Below, piece by piece: positions 1 through 11,787 of a stretch of 64,000 nucleotides of DNA. A program made the position numbers and the translations under genes. The DNA is taken from contig OX459097.1 of NCBI GenBank assembly GCA_949775045.1, positions 18,700,210 through 18,764,209 on the forward strand, read 5' to 3'. Source of the stretch: Metridium senile. Lineage: Eukaryota > Cnidaria > Anthozoa > Actiniaria > Metridiidae. The notes beneath the pieces were generated by a model. That model did not search any database. It worked only from the letters and a program-made list of their open reading frames with translations, and was not told the origin of the DNA. Each line of letters starts with the position of its first letter. Position 1 is the stretch's first letter.

Positions 1-382
1 CCTTTTTATTTTTGACCCACTTTTTGTTTATTCCGAGTTCTGCCAGCCCATCCTCAAATGACTTGAGACCGCGAGGCTCTGAAATTTCTTTGTTATAGGG
101 GAGAAGCACATATTCTATAAGATCCACAATATTGGTTCTAGAAATGCGACGCTGATTTCGCAGAAGCTCATCGCCCGGAGTCCAAAACAAAATGTTTCTA
201 GAAGTGGCCATACTGTGCAAAAGTTCTGATGCATGTTGTTGAGAAACTGATCCTGGGAGATCTTGTAAAACCAATTTTATAATAGGTTCATCATCATCAT
301 CATCTTCATTGTCACTCAATTCATCAGGGTCTTCTTCCTCGAAATCTGAATATTCTTCGTCATTTTCTCGCTTTCTCTTCAT
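1..382 (-). CDS. Acidic hypothetical protein of an adintovirus/Maverick-like element, C-terminus off the left edge
   Basis: An open frame starts at an ATG (382..380, minus strand) and runs through at least 127 codons to the window edge with no stop. The N-terminus is basic (MKRKRE) then strongly acidic (Asp/Glu run, about residues 7-36), followed by an ordered-looking region with the motif ILFWTPGDELLRNQRRIS and later EPRGLKSFEDGLAELGI. It lies just downstream of the small pX-like gene on the same strand, so the two were probably neighbours in one viral-type operon-like cluster. I recognise this arrangement from virus-like loci in invertebrate genomes but cannot name the function. Family assignment is inference from context; the open frame itself is seen. 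Confidence 0.6.
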   Translation of the reverse strand, partial: MKRKRENDEEYSDFEEEDPDELSDNEDDDDDEPIIKLVLQDLPGSVSQQHASELLHSMATSRNILFWTPGDELLRNQRRISRTNIVDLIEYVLLPYNKEISEPRGLKSFEDGLAELGINKKWVKNKK

Positions 383-447
383 TTTGAACAAGTTACTCCT
401 ACCAATTACTAAAACAAATGACTTTCTAGAAGAAGGAGCTTCTGAAT

Positions 448-765
448 TTATATTAAAAGTCCAGTCAGAAAAGGGATTAGCAAATCGGGAATAAATGAGC
501 CACCCTCTTGAACAAGAATTTGTTTCTTTTTCTTGTAAGAAATATTCGGATCTTGAATACTTTTGATGGATTCTTTGTAGGGGGTCAACATTGTAAGGTC
601 ATGATTATTCAGCGGAACATATCCCTTGCAAACATTGTGTGCTGCTTGGACTATGGCATGGACCTGTTCTGGAGTTGCAGTATCAAGTAAGAATTGTCGT
701 TGATGATGTGGACAGGAAACTAACAGTTGAAGATAGCCACGATTCCTCTTTACTACTTGAGACAT
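448..765 (-). CDS. Small pX-like virion/core-type protein (105 aa)
   Basis: Complete 105-residue frame. The N-terminal half has a compact helical-looking segment (YLQLLVSCPHHQRQFLLDTA), then a basic stretch (SYKKKKQILVQEGG) and a hydrophobic Gly/Leu/Pro-rich C-terminus (SFIPDLLIPFLTGLLI). A basic patch followed by a Gly-Gly hydrophobic tail in a protein of this size is the pattern of the small adenovirus-pX-like proteins reported in adintoviruses. It is followed on the same strand by the acidic gene at 382 and transcribed away from the packaging ATPase at 1469. No break is visible. The pX-like call is by pattern and neighbourhood, not by alignment. Confidence 0.5.
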   Translation of the reverse strand: MSQVVKRNRGYLQLLVSCPHHQRQFLLDTATPEQVHAIVQAAHNVCKGYVPLNNHDLTMLTPYKESIKSIQDPNISYKKKKQILVQEGGSFIPDLLIPFLTGLLI

Positions 766-894
766 GATGACCGAATGACCTGAGTTTGAGTTGAGAGTTA
801 TATTTATACCATTTCGATCATTAACAAAGAGCTATATTTACCAGGCTACATTAACTATACCTCAAATGTAGGTTATAATATATCTGTGTTATAC

Positions 895-1410
895 TCGGTT
901 TCAGTATAAGCTATAGGCTACAATAGGTTACAGTTCTAGGCTACAGTAGGCTACAGGTGTAGGCTACAATAGGCTACAGGTGTAGGTTACAGGTGTAGGC
1001 TACAGTAGGCTACAGGTGTACGCTACAGTAGGCTACAATAGGCTACAGGTGTACGCTACAGGTGTACGCTACAGTTGTAGGCTACAGTTGTAGCCTACAG
1101 TAGGCTACAGGTGTAGGCTACAGTTGTAGGCTACAGTTGTAGGCTACAATATGTTATAATTGTAGGCTACAGTTGTAGGCTACAGTAGGCTACAGGTGTA
1201 GGCTACAGTTGTAGGCTACAGTTGTAGGCTACAGTTGTAGGCTACAGTTGTAGGCTACAGTTGTAGGCTACAGTAGGCTACAGGTGTAGGCTACAGTTGT
1301 AGCCTACAGTAGGCTACAAGTGTAGGATACAGTAGACTACATTTGTAGGCTACAATATGCTACAGGTGCATGTTACAGGTGTACGCTACAGTAGGCTACA
1401 GGTATTGGTT
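895..1410. repeat. Minisatellite of GTAGGCTACAG-type units between two divergent genes
   Basis: Dozens of tandem copies of an 11-14-base motif (consensus roughly GTAGGCTACAGTT or GTAGGCTACAGGT) fill the space between the minus-strand gene starting at 765 and the ATPase starting at 1469. Units vary at one or two positions, with occasional inverted copies (GTAGCCTACAG). Because the block occupies the whole shared intergenic region it would sit in both promoters. No TATA box or splice signal could be assigned within it. Confidence 0.9.
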
Positions 1411-1468
1411 TTACTTAGTGGCCAGGCCTTCAATTAAAATGATATATAATTGATCTCAGAAGGGCCAT

Positions 1469-2881
1469 TTGGTCATTTGGTCAGAGACCATGAAACGAAA
1501 CTGTCCTATTTGTAAGGAGCCTAAAGCAAACCTTTGGAGTCATTTAAAAGGAGTACATCACATGGAGGGAGATATTCGCAAGCAATGGATTGAATATGAA
1601 AAACATAATCGTCACATAATACCAAGTGGAATTAATTCAGATTTCAACCAAAAAGAAAAAGAGTGCAAACCATTCTATTTAAAGCACCCCTTTACTTGTA
1701 TGGTTTCTGGAATGACCGGATGTGGAAAAACCACTTGGGTACAAAATGTATTGGAACATAAAAGCCGTATGATTACCCCAACGCCCCAGAGAATAATATG
1801 GTGTTATACAAGATGGCAGCCGGCCTATATGGAAATGATGCAGACTATACCTGGAATTGAATTTGTGAAAGGAATTCCCTCTAATATCGAAAGCGATGAT
1901 TATTTTAATGTCAATGTGCGCAATCTCATCGTCATTGATGATCAAATGAGTTCCGCCAGTAACGACAAACAGGTTATCAACTTGTTTACCCAGGGCTCCC
2001 ATCATCGCAACCTTAGTGTTATCTACTTGGTTCAAAATCTCTTTCATCAGAGCAAAGGAAACAGGGATATCAGCTTAAATTGTCACTACTTGGTAATATT
2101 CAAAAACCCCAGAGATAAACTTCAAATTTTCACATTGGCCAAGCAAATGTACCCAAGAAAAACCGAATATTTTCTTCAGAAGTATGAAGAGGCGGTGAGC
2201 AGACCTTTTGGATACCTACTCATCGATTTAAAAACAACCACTCCAGATGATTGTAGACTTAGAACCAATGTTCTGCCTGACGAAAAGCAACAGCCAGAAG
2301 ATTCATCCGTAGATAAGGTATCGAAGGAATTGATCAAATACCTCAAGCAACAAAGTATTGTTCTTCCTCCCATCGCGTCAAAAGTACAAAATTTGCAAGA
2401 TCAAATGGTTGATACATTGAATGATTCCAACCTCAGTGTTGATCAAAAAGCTCGTGAGTATGTCAACCTCCAAAATGATTTTCTTCAATACAAGAAAAAG
2501 TTGAATTCAACTCCTTCGCCACTTCCCCGACCTTCTTCCAATTCAATGCCACCTGTTCCTATGGACCCACCAACTGAATCAATGCCGCCCCCATTTCACG
2601 AAAATGGTATCAGCCAATCAGAGGTTTCTACACCATTACCTACTCCTTCAATTTCAAATTATCAACCCTTTACCCCAGTGCAAACTCTGGTTCCTGAAGG
2701 GTTATTAACACCACCTCCGAGTTCATCACCTGGTGAAAGAAAACGAAAGCGACCTCGATTTGACCAGATCAAGAATATGTTGGATGATGATGCCCATAAA
2801 GTTCAAGGACCCTATTTAAAAGCTTATCGTACACGGCGATCTATGAGAATAAGGAATCGCTTTAATCCTTTATTAGACTGA
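1469..2881 (+). CDS. FtsK/HerA-type genome-packaging ATPase with N-terminal zinc finger (adintovirus/Maverick-like)
   Basis: A 470-residue intact frame. A C2H2-type finger (CPICKEPKANLWSHLKGVH) is near residues 11-30, followed by the P-loop ATPase core: Walker A GMTGCGKTTW near residue 81 and Walker B LIVIDDQM near 153, then a QNLF segment that fits sensor/arginine motifs of the family. The last ~170 residues are a Pro/Ser-rich linker ending in a basic tail (TRRSMRIRNRF). Packaging ATPases of this type pump viral DNA into capsids and are a hallmark of Maverick/Polinton and adintovirus genomes. The upstream Met at 1490 (MKRNCPIC) may be the true start since the finger begins directly after it. 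No capsid, polymerase or integrase gene lies in the window, so this is a partial element. Confidence 0.8.
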   Translation: MVIWSETMKRNCPICKEPKANLWSHLKGVHHMEGDIRKQWIEYEKHNRHIIPSGINSDFNQKEKECKPFYLKHPFTCMVSGMTGCGKTTWVQNVLEHKSRMITPTPQRIIWCYTRWQPAYMEMMQTIPGIEFVKGIPSNIESDDYFNVNVRNLIVIDDQMSSASNDKQVINLFTQGSHHRNLSVIYLVQNLFHQSKGNRDISLNCHYLVIFKNPRDKLQIFTLAKQMYPRKTEYFLQKYEEAVSRPFGYLLIDLKTTTPDDCRLRTNVLPDEKQQPEDSSVDKVSKELIKYLKQQSIVLPPIASKVQNLQDQMVDTLNDSNLSVDQKAREYVNLQNDFLQYKKKLNSTPSPLPRPSSNSMPPVPMDPPTESMPPPFHENGISQSEVSTPLPTPSISNYQPFTPVQTLVPEGLLTPPPSSSPGERKRKRPRFDQIKNMLDDDAHKVQGPYLKAYRTRRSMRIRNRFNPLLD

Positions 2882-3099
2882 ACAGTGGTGATTCTTTCAG
2901 TTGAATACTTAACCACCAGTAACAGGCAATTGTGCAACTATAAATTAGTAGTCAATTGTCTTAATCATGATACTGTAAAAAGTATCCCGGTGTCATGTAA
3001 TGATTGTGGTGGCATTAGTCACCACCCTAATAATTGTTCTAGTGATGATGAAGAATAGTAATAAATTATTCAACAAACTGAGTGTTCGAGTCGGTGACG

Positions 3100-3797
3100 T
3101 TAACCGTCAAAATCGTCAGACTCCCAATCCACCCAAAAGCTGTTATTATTGTTCTTATAGGTGAGGGTTATTTGAGCCGAACTCGGTTCCTCATGCTTTC
3201 CGGTGGCCACAACAGGACACTCATAATACAACAGAAGTTTGTACAGTTCACGTGCTTGTTTTTCATGCAGCGGTAATGTGCCGGGATCCAACCGATATTG
3301 ACCGAAGTAAAAGTCATAAAACTCGTTGTACAATTCCTCGTAATGGTCTTTCAAAATGCCTATGAAAAACCTTTCATACGAGAGTCGTGACGACGCCAGG
3401 ACACGGTCCTTTTCATCAAAAAATGTCACAGAGACCACGCACCCCAACGTTTCGATGTCACGGTCGGTTCGATCCCAACGGCGAGTCTGCCCCTGACCCG
3501 ATTTTGGGTTCGCCCTCACAAAGTCGATCAAACTCTGAAACTCCCTGTCGGCATGGATGACCTCCCGAGGCGGTTGCACAAGATGTCGGATCACGTCAAT
3601 TATGTCTTCCGTCATGGTGAAGCTTTTGATTCTTCGGGCCCCGAGATTGCAGAAAAATCGACTCTCGTAACCTTCTTTGACAGGACGACCGAGAGAGTCC
3701 AGGAGTGGGTTCGTTCGCATGTTGTACACAATAACGTGATAGTGGTCGCCAAAAAAAATATGGTTGGGGTCCTTGAGATGGCTGACCAACAAGTATT
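3100..3797 (-). CDS. Possible HuH-endonuclease-like replication protein, 3' exon of a spliced or broken gene
   Basis: The minus-strand frame holds about 230 residues ending in an acidic tail (WESDDFDG). Near its start is GDHYHVIVYN, a His-Tyr-His pattern flanked by hydrophobics as in HuH nucleases; further on are HLVQPPREV and a Tyr-rich helix (YEELYNEFYDFYF) where a catalytic Tyr could lie. The frame begins after a textbook acceptor: a run of eleven T and CCCTCACAG, ending at 3798. A matching donor (GTAAGT) lies at 3863, giving a 66-bp intron. The upstream exon (3971-3864) is open only in another phase, so either the first exon lies elsewhere or the gene is broken. The HuH call is tentative. 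Confidence 0.4.
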
Positions 3798-4146
3798 CTG
3801 TGAGGGAAAAAAAAAAATGAGCCACGCCTTTGATGTCAACGTTCTATTCCCCAAACTACTTACGTTGAGTGAGCTCTTCACGACAATATTCTTATATTCC
3901 CTCAAAGGCGGCAACTGTAAAGCAGAAAAATGCAGAGCGCCGTGACATGTTCTCTCCTCGAAGTCTGCCACAGCAGTATATTAGACTATGGTTGGGAAGA
4001 TTGAAGGAAAGGTTGAAGGTTAATAATAATTTCAAAACTCCCGCGCTATATATCTATTCTGTGGAACAAAAGAACTGTTCAGACTTGCCCGCTTGCGTTA
4101 TTGGGTTACCATGACGATTGAATAAATTAATTCACCAATTCACTCA

Positions 4147-4240
4147 ATGTTTGACGTCAAACCATTGAATAAATTAAGTCACTTGAATAAATTAAGTCAG
4201 ACACTCAAGTTAATTTATTTGGTCACTCACAATTCGCTCC
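4147..4240. repeat. Short AT-rich direct and inverted repeats
   Basis: Three near copies of TGAATAAATTAAGTCAC lie head to tail, followed by an inverted copy reading TTAATTTATTTGGTCACTC. They sit just outside the left end of the large foldback at 4285. No gene is visible between the HuH-like gene and this block. Confidence 0.6.
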
Positions 4241-6849
4241 AAGTCACTCGAAAAAAGGGGTCGAATCATCCAAACAAAACTACTGAGGCTGTCTCCGTAA
4301 TAACCTCCAGGTCGATATGCAGCTTCAAAATAGATTTCTTTTCATACTCTACTATTTTGAAGTTCTGTCCTTGGGAACAACTAATATCGAAGTGATTTGG
4401 CTCAAATTTATTTTAATATTTTTTGGGGGTCCGTTTAATGTTCGACTAGTCGAAGGCCAATTTGAACTCCGAAATAGTATGGAATAACGACATATTCTCA
4501 TCTCATTTTATACACCAAAAACATACTCAAATGATATAATTTTTGCACAAATGTATAGACATTTCCTTCTAGTTTCAACGGCCATATGACTTAAATAATA
4601 ATTATTTTTTATTTTAACGTCAGCAGCTTAGAAAGTGACCCTCCTGCACTCGCATCGGACATCGGCTCAAAACAAGTCAACTTTAAGAGCTTATTTCAAA
4701 ATCGTGGCACCTGATTGAAACTTCTCCTTTACTTCACTATAAACTACTAACATTAATCAATACAAAACGCCAATAAAATCTTTCTGATCTACAATTTCGA
4801 AAGAATGACAAGGACTTAAACTTTGTTAAATTTCCAAATGTGTCAAAATCGAGCATTCTTTATCGGTAAAATACTCATTGGTATTAACAGCTAAAATTAC
4901 CTTAAACTGCATTCAATAATGCTTGGCTGTGCAATTAAGTTGTTTACCATCCTCTTTAGCGATCTAAATAACGTAATAACTTGACCTTCAAGGTTAGGGA
5001 TTCAAGTGTCTTCTGCAGGCGTGAGTTCCATGCGTTCAAGTCCAGAATCTAGCAGTTGATTTTCGCTGTTTCGATTGCTTTAAATGTCCATGTGACCTTC
5101 GTTTAAGGTACCGTTTCCATCAATATAAATGTCTCGGGGATTACTAACAGTTATCAATGAAATTAAAACTCAAAATAAGTCATAACTTGGAGTTTACAGT
5201 GGATTTCACGAAACTTTGTACGCTCCGATTCCGAGCTTAAGAGGGCGTCTCAGTAAGAACGGACCACTCGGTCTGGGATCCAAAAAACGATTTCCCTTAT
5301 ATTTCTACCATCGAAAGTACTATCTATCCTTATTACAAAACTGGACTTAGAATTGTTCTAAATAAAATATTTCGGCCGCTAGGCGAATTTTCGTACATCG
5401 ACCCAAAAACCGCCGAAGGACGCTGATTTTCAAGTTCGCAGAGGCCTACTTTCAAAGTCCGTTTTCTCGGCTTTTTCTTGAAATGAAAACTTATTTTTTG
5501 GGTCTAAACTATGGTTTGACGTCTCGTCTGACTAGAAAAAGCAAAATATTTCTTTAGGATGTACAAATTACGAAACGTTATTTAAATTTCTCGAGACTAC
5601 TTTATGCGTGACACGAAAAGCAAAGATTAACGGGTTTAGAAAATTGCAAATTTCTCAAAAGTGCAACCTATCCCCGATATAAAACATCATTCTACCTTGA
5701 GATGAGATGCTATTTAGTAGTTCTGTGCAATAAAATTTGTGGCACATTGCGTTTTGAAGAATTTGACGAAGCCCAAACTTGTACATTTTTACAGATATTT
5801 CCATGCGTGACACGACTTGCCGTCTAGACAACGTCAATCCTTATAAAAAATAACAAATAATAGCTAGAAGTTTATATTCAGGTGTTACTATCCGTCATAA
5901 TTAGATATTTTAGCTCCATTAATTTTACCACAATAATGTTTTTTTTTTTATTGAAAAATTTGCATAATTATATGTCAAAATTAAGTCAAGTTGTCTAACA
6001 ACATTCACATTTAAACTAAGTTTTATATTTTTAAAATCTTCATCTATTAATCTATGAAGCATGATTCTTATATTAAGTTGGTTAAAACCTGGATGGCTTT
6101 TAAATCTTTTATTTATTTTAACTGAGTTGTTTTATGAGATTATATACAATTGTGCACGATACAAATATGATTCACCATGATATATGTTTTATACTAAATG
6201 TGCAAAATAGCGGTGAACTTTTTAATGTTTTAAAAGTCTGAATTAATATCTAAAGAGAATAAAGCCTTTCGATACAATAATTTGTAAATTATCAATGATT
6301 TATTAAATACAGTACATGGCTGTCTTTGCCAGACTACTTTTGTCATGAATTATTAATGACTTCAGAAATGAAATTTACAAATTTACATTTTGTTAATTAG
6401 TTGTACCAAGTTTGCAGTGAGTAAAACTATCGTGTTGCACCAAGTTTGCAGTGAGTAGAACTATCTTGTGAAAGAATGGATTTTAGTCTTTGTAGTTATA
6501 CAGTAGCTTGTAAAATACGCTGCTGGAGAGGAACTACAGAGTTGGTCAAGTTAAATGAATGTAATGACGATATGTCAAACCAATCAACCACGCGCTCTAT
6601 AAAGAATAACAAAATGTTAATTTTATTGGATCTTAAGATTCTCAGATCAACTTGTTGGGCTGCTTGTGATTAGACTATATACAAATATTTTCACTTAAAA
6701 AATTCGAAAGGGTGTTAACAAATACTCACGTGATCTAAATCCACTGTGCTGTGGATAGCGACAGGTTCTTGGTGCTCGCCAAAATCTTATTAAACTATGT
6801 CGATGACTAATACATATTTGCATATTGTTGATTTGGAGATGTCGTCTAA

Positions 6850-7110
6850 AACTCCACACGAGTCAGAACACTAGTAAACATGAGTAAACACAAGTGAACA
6901 CGAGTAAACACGAGTGAACACGAGTAAACACGAGTGAACACGAGTAAACAAGAGTGAACACGAGTAAACAAGAGTGTACACGAGTGAACACGAATGAACA
7001 CCAGTGAACACGAGTCGGAACACGAGGAAACGCGAGTGAACACGAGTGAACACGATTGAACATGTGAGCACGAGTGTACACGAGTGAACGCGAGTAAACA
7101 TGAGCAACGA
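6850..7110. repeat. 12-bp minisatellite (GAGTGAACAC / GAGTAAACAC units)
   Basis: About twenty tandem units of ACACGAGTGAAC or ACACGAGTAAAC. All three minus-strand frames are open across it (Val-Phe-Thr-Arg and His-Ser-Cys repeats), which is a by-product of the repeat. A few units recur in inverse orientation at 8716-8745 inside the same foldback. Confidence 0.9.
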
Positions 7111-7477
7111 GTGAACACGAGTAGCAAAAATGAAATGAAATATAAAAATGAATATGAAAAAAAAGAAATGAAAATGAGACAAATAGAAAAGAAAAAAATA
7201 AATAACCAAATAAATAGGCCTAACTAGACATGATTGTATCAAAGCTAGTGGTATTACTAAAATATTTAAAAAATAGAATTATAGTTTGATAAACAGAAAT
7301 AAAAAGAAGAAATAATGGGATTTTAATGAATTCATATTCAAAAATTATCGTTTCACAATTACGGCAGTCCATGCAAATGGACGTTAACAAATGCAGTATA
7401 ATGTTAATATAATGCATCAAAAATTGAACTGGATTACATGTAATGAACTATATAAAATTTGGAATCACAATGTTTAA

Positions 7478-8112
7478 CCAAGGGCGCCAAAACGAAAAGT
7501 TCAGTGCATTGTGAAATGTTTGGACCTAGGAATATAAATTAAGTTTCACTTATCTCAAATATTGTCCAGAAAATGTGTAATTGTCCGCTTTTAATCACGA
7601 TAATGTGCTGTATTCCACCACACCGACAATAATACCAACGGTCGTTTGAACGCTAAGATTGTGTGCCGCTGTACTAGCCGTTCAACGTAGTGCTGTCGCG
7701 AATATTCGTTATTCATTAGCCAACCACTAATTGGATTACAACATTTGAGATAAGTAAAACATAATTTATATTAGGCTAGGTCCAAACATTTCACAATGCA
7801 CTGAACTTTTCGTTTTGGCGCCCTTGGTGAATGGAGAGGCGAATTCGATTTTAATCCAATTAGTGGTTGGCTAATGAATAACGAATATTCGCGACAGCAC
7901 TACGTTGAACGGCTAGTACAGCGACACACAAACTTAGCGTTCAAACGACCGTTGGTATTATTGTCGGTGTGGTGGAATACAGCACATTATCGTGATTAAA
8001 AGCGGACAATTACACATTTTCTGGACAATATTTGAGATAAGTGAAACTTAATTTATATTCCTAGGTCCAAACATTTCACAATGCACTGAACTTTTCGTTT
8101 TGGCGCCCTTGG
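7478..8112. mobile_element. Foldback MITE, 635 bp, with CCAAGGGCGCC ends and TTTAA target duplication
   Basis: Long inverted repeats start CCAAGGGCGCCAAAACGAAA on the left and end with the inverse on the right. TTTAA flanks both sides (7473-7477, 8113-8117). A third copy of the end sequence lies internally at about 7741-7830 in the right-end orientation, so one copy appears to have rearranged or inserted into another. No coding sequence. Confidence 0.8.
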
Positions 8113-8222
8113 TTTAACAAATGTTTAAGGTGACTGGCTCCTTTTGAAAAAATTGTTAAACTCCAAAAGGCGTTCAAAAGTAGCCAATTACCTTAACGTA
8201 TATAATGCGTATTTACGTATTT

Positions 8223-8425
8223 GATGCATCGAAAATTGATAAGGATTGTAATTAACTATATAAAGTTTGAGATCACAATGTTTACCATTATGTCATATGT
8301 GTTCTTGTTCAATCCCATGGATTCTTTTAAAATAGGCGTAACACGTTTATTTATACTTTATGGAAACATTGTGATCTCAAACTTTATATAGTTAATTACA
8401 ATCCTTATCAATTTTCGATGCATTA
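8223..8425. repeat. Short inverted-repeat MITE-like unit
   Basis: About 60-base arms (starting GATGCATCGAAAATTGATAA) flank roughly 80 bases. A direct, diverged copy of the left arm lies at 7395-7475, beside the previous MITE, so that MITE may have landed in a duplicate of this unit. Between 8426 and 8807 there is only a purine-rich stretch bounded by a 12-base inverted repeat (CTGTGAACGGTT) and a poly-T-rich segment. Confidence 0.6.
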
Positions 8426-9978
8426 AATTGACATTATATAGCCTGTGAACGGTTCGAGGGGATTGGGGAGGGGGAGGGGATAGGAAAGGAAGGGGAAAGG
8501 CCCCCTACCTTCTCATGATCCCATTGAGCCGTTCACAGGGTAGACATTATATTGTACTTTTTTTAAATGTGCATTTGCATACATTTGATACATTCATGCC
8601 TGTTTGGGCTTATTTTCGGGGGGCTTTTTCGTCTTTTTTTTCATTTCCATTATTTTCTCATTTCCATTTCTTTTTTTTTCTTTCATTTTTTTTATTATCT
8701 TATTTTATTTTTTTCACTCGTGTTCACTCGTGTTCTTACTCGTGTAAGAATCAAGTCGCTTTCTATCAACTCTGATTTTTTTTAAAAGCAGAAAAAGAAA
8801 AATGGCATCACCGCTATTTAGCACATTTAGAGAAAAACATGCATCGTGGTGAATCATATTTGTATCGTGCACAATTGTATAATCTCATAAAACAACTCAG
8901 TTAAAATATATAAAAGATTTAAAAAACATCCAGGTTTTATCCAACTTAATATGACAATCATGTTTCAAGATTCATAGATGAGGATTTTCTAGATATAAAA
9001 CTTTGTTTAAATGTGAATATTGTTAGAGAACTTGACTTCGGCATATAATTATGCAAATTATGTTCATTAAAAAAAAAAACATTGTTGTGATAAAATTTTA
9101 ATGGAGCTAAAATATCTAAATATGACGGATAATAACACCTGAATATAAACTTGTAGCTATTATTTGTTTGTTTTTTTATGTTTTTTTATAAGGATTGACG
9201 TTGTCTAGACTCAACGGCAAGTCGTGTCACGCAAGGAAATATCTGTAAAAATGTACAAGTTTGAGCTTCGTCAAATTCTTCAAAACGCAATGTGCCACAA
9301 ATTTTATTGCACAGAACTACTAAATAGCATCTCATCTCAAGGTAGAATGATGTTTTATATCGGGGATAGGTTGCACTTTTGAGAAATTTGCAATTTTCTA
9401 AACCCGTTAATCTTTGCTTTTCGTGTCATGCATGAAGTAGCCTCGATAAATTTAAATAACGTTTCGTAATTTGTACATCCTAAAGAAATATTTTGCTTTT
9501 TCTAGTCAGACGAGACGTCAAACCATAGTTTAGACCCAAAAAATAAGTTTTCATTTCAAGAAAAAGCCGAGAAAACGGACTTTGAAAGTAGGCCTCTGCG
9601 AACTTGAAAATCAGCGTCCTTCGGCGGTTTTTGGGTCGATGTACGAAAATTCGCCTAGCGGCCGAAATATTTTATTTAGAACAATTCTAAGTCCAGTTTT
9701 GTAATAAGGATAGATAGTACTTTCGATGGTAGAAATATAAGGGAAATCGTTTTTTGGATCCCAGACCGAGTGGTCCGTTCTTACTGAGACGCCCTCTTAA
9801 CTGGGGACTTGGGAACTAGATACTAATGTTGACAGTTCCATTGTTAATAAGCCAATCATATTGTGATCGTGTGAATCAAATTAGCAAATCTAGTCTGAAA
9901 TTCTAAATCAAGATGGGAACAAAGTTCGAAAATTCCCACGCGAACTTAACTGTACGTAACTGACATATTCGTTCTAAA

Positions 9979-10999
9979 ATGAATGTTTTTGTGAAGCAAG
10001 GCAAATCGATGCCAGAAAACGTTCGCCAACATATTGTTGATATGTGGTTGAACGGTAATAGTTATGGCGATATCGGAAGAGACTTGAATATAAGCAAAAG
10101 TACAGTAGCGAACATAGTAAACAAATTTATTGAACGTGGAGACAGTAAGCATAGAACAGGGGGCTGCAAAGTTAGAGCGGCAAGGACGGACGATGTGATC
10201 ACATATACAGAATATTGTAAACAGCAACAGCCAAGCATCAATGGGCGAGAACTTCAGAGAAAGTTATTGGATAACAACGTGCATGTGCTTGGCGCAAAAT
10301 TTACCGTCATTGTCATCAATTACGAGAGCGATCCGAGACGACTTAGGATATTCCTACAAACGACTAAATATTGTTGCTAGAGAGTCACTCACTGCTCAAA
10401 CAGACCAACGTTTAATGGATTACTTAGCCGTTTGTAGTACTTTGGATGCTAGAAATATGCATTTCTTTGACGAGTGTTCTGTAGTTCGAACGTCGGGAAA
10501 TAGACACTACGGCCATGCTCCTATCGGACATTGTGCTGTTGAGGTACAACGTTATGCAAGTAACGCTAACTTTACTGTTAATCTTCTGCATAGCGTATTT
10601 GGAATAAGCCACGTTAACATTTTAAACGGTCCGTCAAATGGTTTAGAGCTGTTAAACTTTTTTGATGAAGCTTTAGATAAGAATGATATATTTGGAAACC
10701 CTATTGTGAAACCAGGCGATACAATCATCATGGACAACTGCGGCTTCCATCATGGGCGGAATATTGAACCAATTTTAAGAAACATGCTTGCACAGAAGGG
10801 CTGTAATTTGGTTTTTCAACCACCATATCACCCAGTCTACAATACCTGCGAACACTGTTTTAGGGTATTAAAAGGCTGGCTCCGAAAAAACACACAGCTT
10901 ACTGAAGATCACACACAGATTGCTATCTATGATGGTCTAAGCCGAATCACTCCGGGAATGTCAAGAAATTTTTTTAGACACTGTGGATATATCCCCTGA
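9979..10999 (+). pseudogene. Paired-type HTH / DDE transposase (IS630-Tc1-mariner superfamily), one frameshift
   Basis: The N-terminal ~100 residues form a Paired/homeodomain-like helix-turn-helix (VRQHIVDMWLNGNSYGDIG then ISKSTVANIVNKFIERG) for binding the inverted repeats. The rest is a DDE core: FFDECSVVRT (first Asp), IIMDNCGFHHG (second Asp), and YHPVYNTCEHCFRVLKG (Glu). The two halves are in different frames; the shift lies near 10,300, where the HTH frame runs into unrelated residues and the DDE frame takes over. Start chosen at the Met that begins the HTH domain. Polyadenylation-type AATAAA signals follow at about 11,100 and 11,236. Catalytic residues look intact, but the frameshift makes it non-functional. 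Confidence 0.8.
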
Positions 11000-11787
11000 A
11001 AATCTTAAAATTACATTACTTGCTTGTCAAGGTCCATGAAAACAGCTGATTCATTTTAATTCTTAAGCGCAAAATGCATTAGGCATGTATTACATGTAAA
11101 AATAAAATTGTTGTGTTTCAGAACTGTTATTCCGAGAATGATAGGGCAACACCTAAAAGAGAAAAGGCATGATGAAAAGTCTTTTTATTCTGTTGTTGTA
11201 GTATAACATGAAATATATCATCAGATTTATATAATAAATAAAGAAACTTCAACTGAAATGAACTGTTTTAATAATAACATTTGAGTAACATGGAGGATCA
11301 TATATCAGTCAAGATACCATCAAAATGGCATGTTTGTTGTTTTGAGCCTTGTAAATTTCACAGCAATCTCGAATACAATAGTTTTAATTTGTTTTTACAA
11401 AACAGCTTTTTGGATCTGGTTTGGTAGTATAAATGTCGTTAGAAATTGCCTTCTAAAGTAAATCGAGTTTTCGTAATGAGAGGCATATCATGAAACTTAC
11501 AAGGTTCGATTATGAATCGTTTGATCGAATCATCAAATCATGAACAACAAAATATGTTTAAATCAATAAATTTTGGCTGTAATAAAGACATTTTTGATTT
11601 CTTAGACATTATGGTACAAAATAAACTTTTCAGTTGCAAAGCGAACTTCAATCTAGCTACGGCTCTAGACTGCTTTTAAAGTGGAATCGCCGCCAAGTAA
11701 AACTGCATAAATGTAAACTTACTATTACATGTAACTCAACAACACATATCGAACTAGAGTCGGACAAGTATAATAGAGTGAAGATGG

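Larger units (their letters stand above)
5241..9796. mobile_element. Inner foldback transposon, ~985-bp arms, TTAA-flanked
   Basis: Arms 5241-6225 and 8808-9796 are inverted copies. Both ends are flanked by TTAA (5237-5240 and 9797-9800). The terminal motif GAGGGCGTCTCAGTAAGAAC resembles that of the outer foldback (GAGGCTGTCTCCGTAATAAC), so both probably belong to one family. A TA duplication with ends A/T is equally compatible. The spacer (6226-8807) holds minisatellite and MITE sequence and no credible gene; the short frames in the arms are mirror images of each other. Confidence 0.85.

Noticed and set aside
6846..7242. Three overlapping minus-strand open frames with Val-Phe-Thr-Arg and His-Ser-Cys repeats
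   Set aside because: They follow from the 12-bp minisatellite, whose unit length keeps all frames open.
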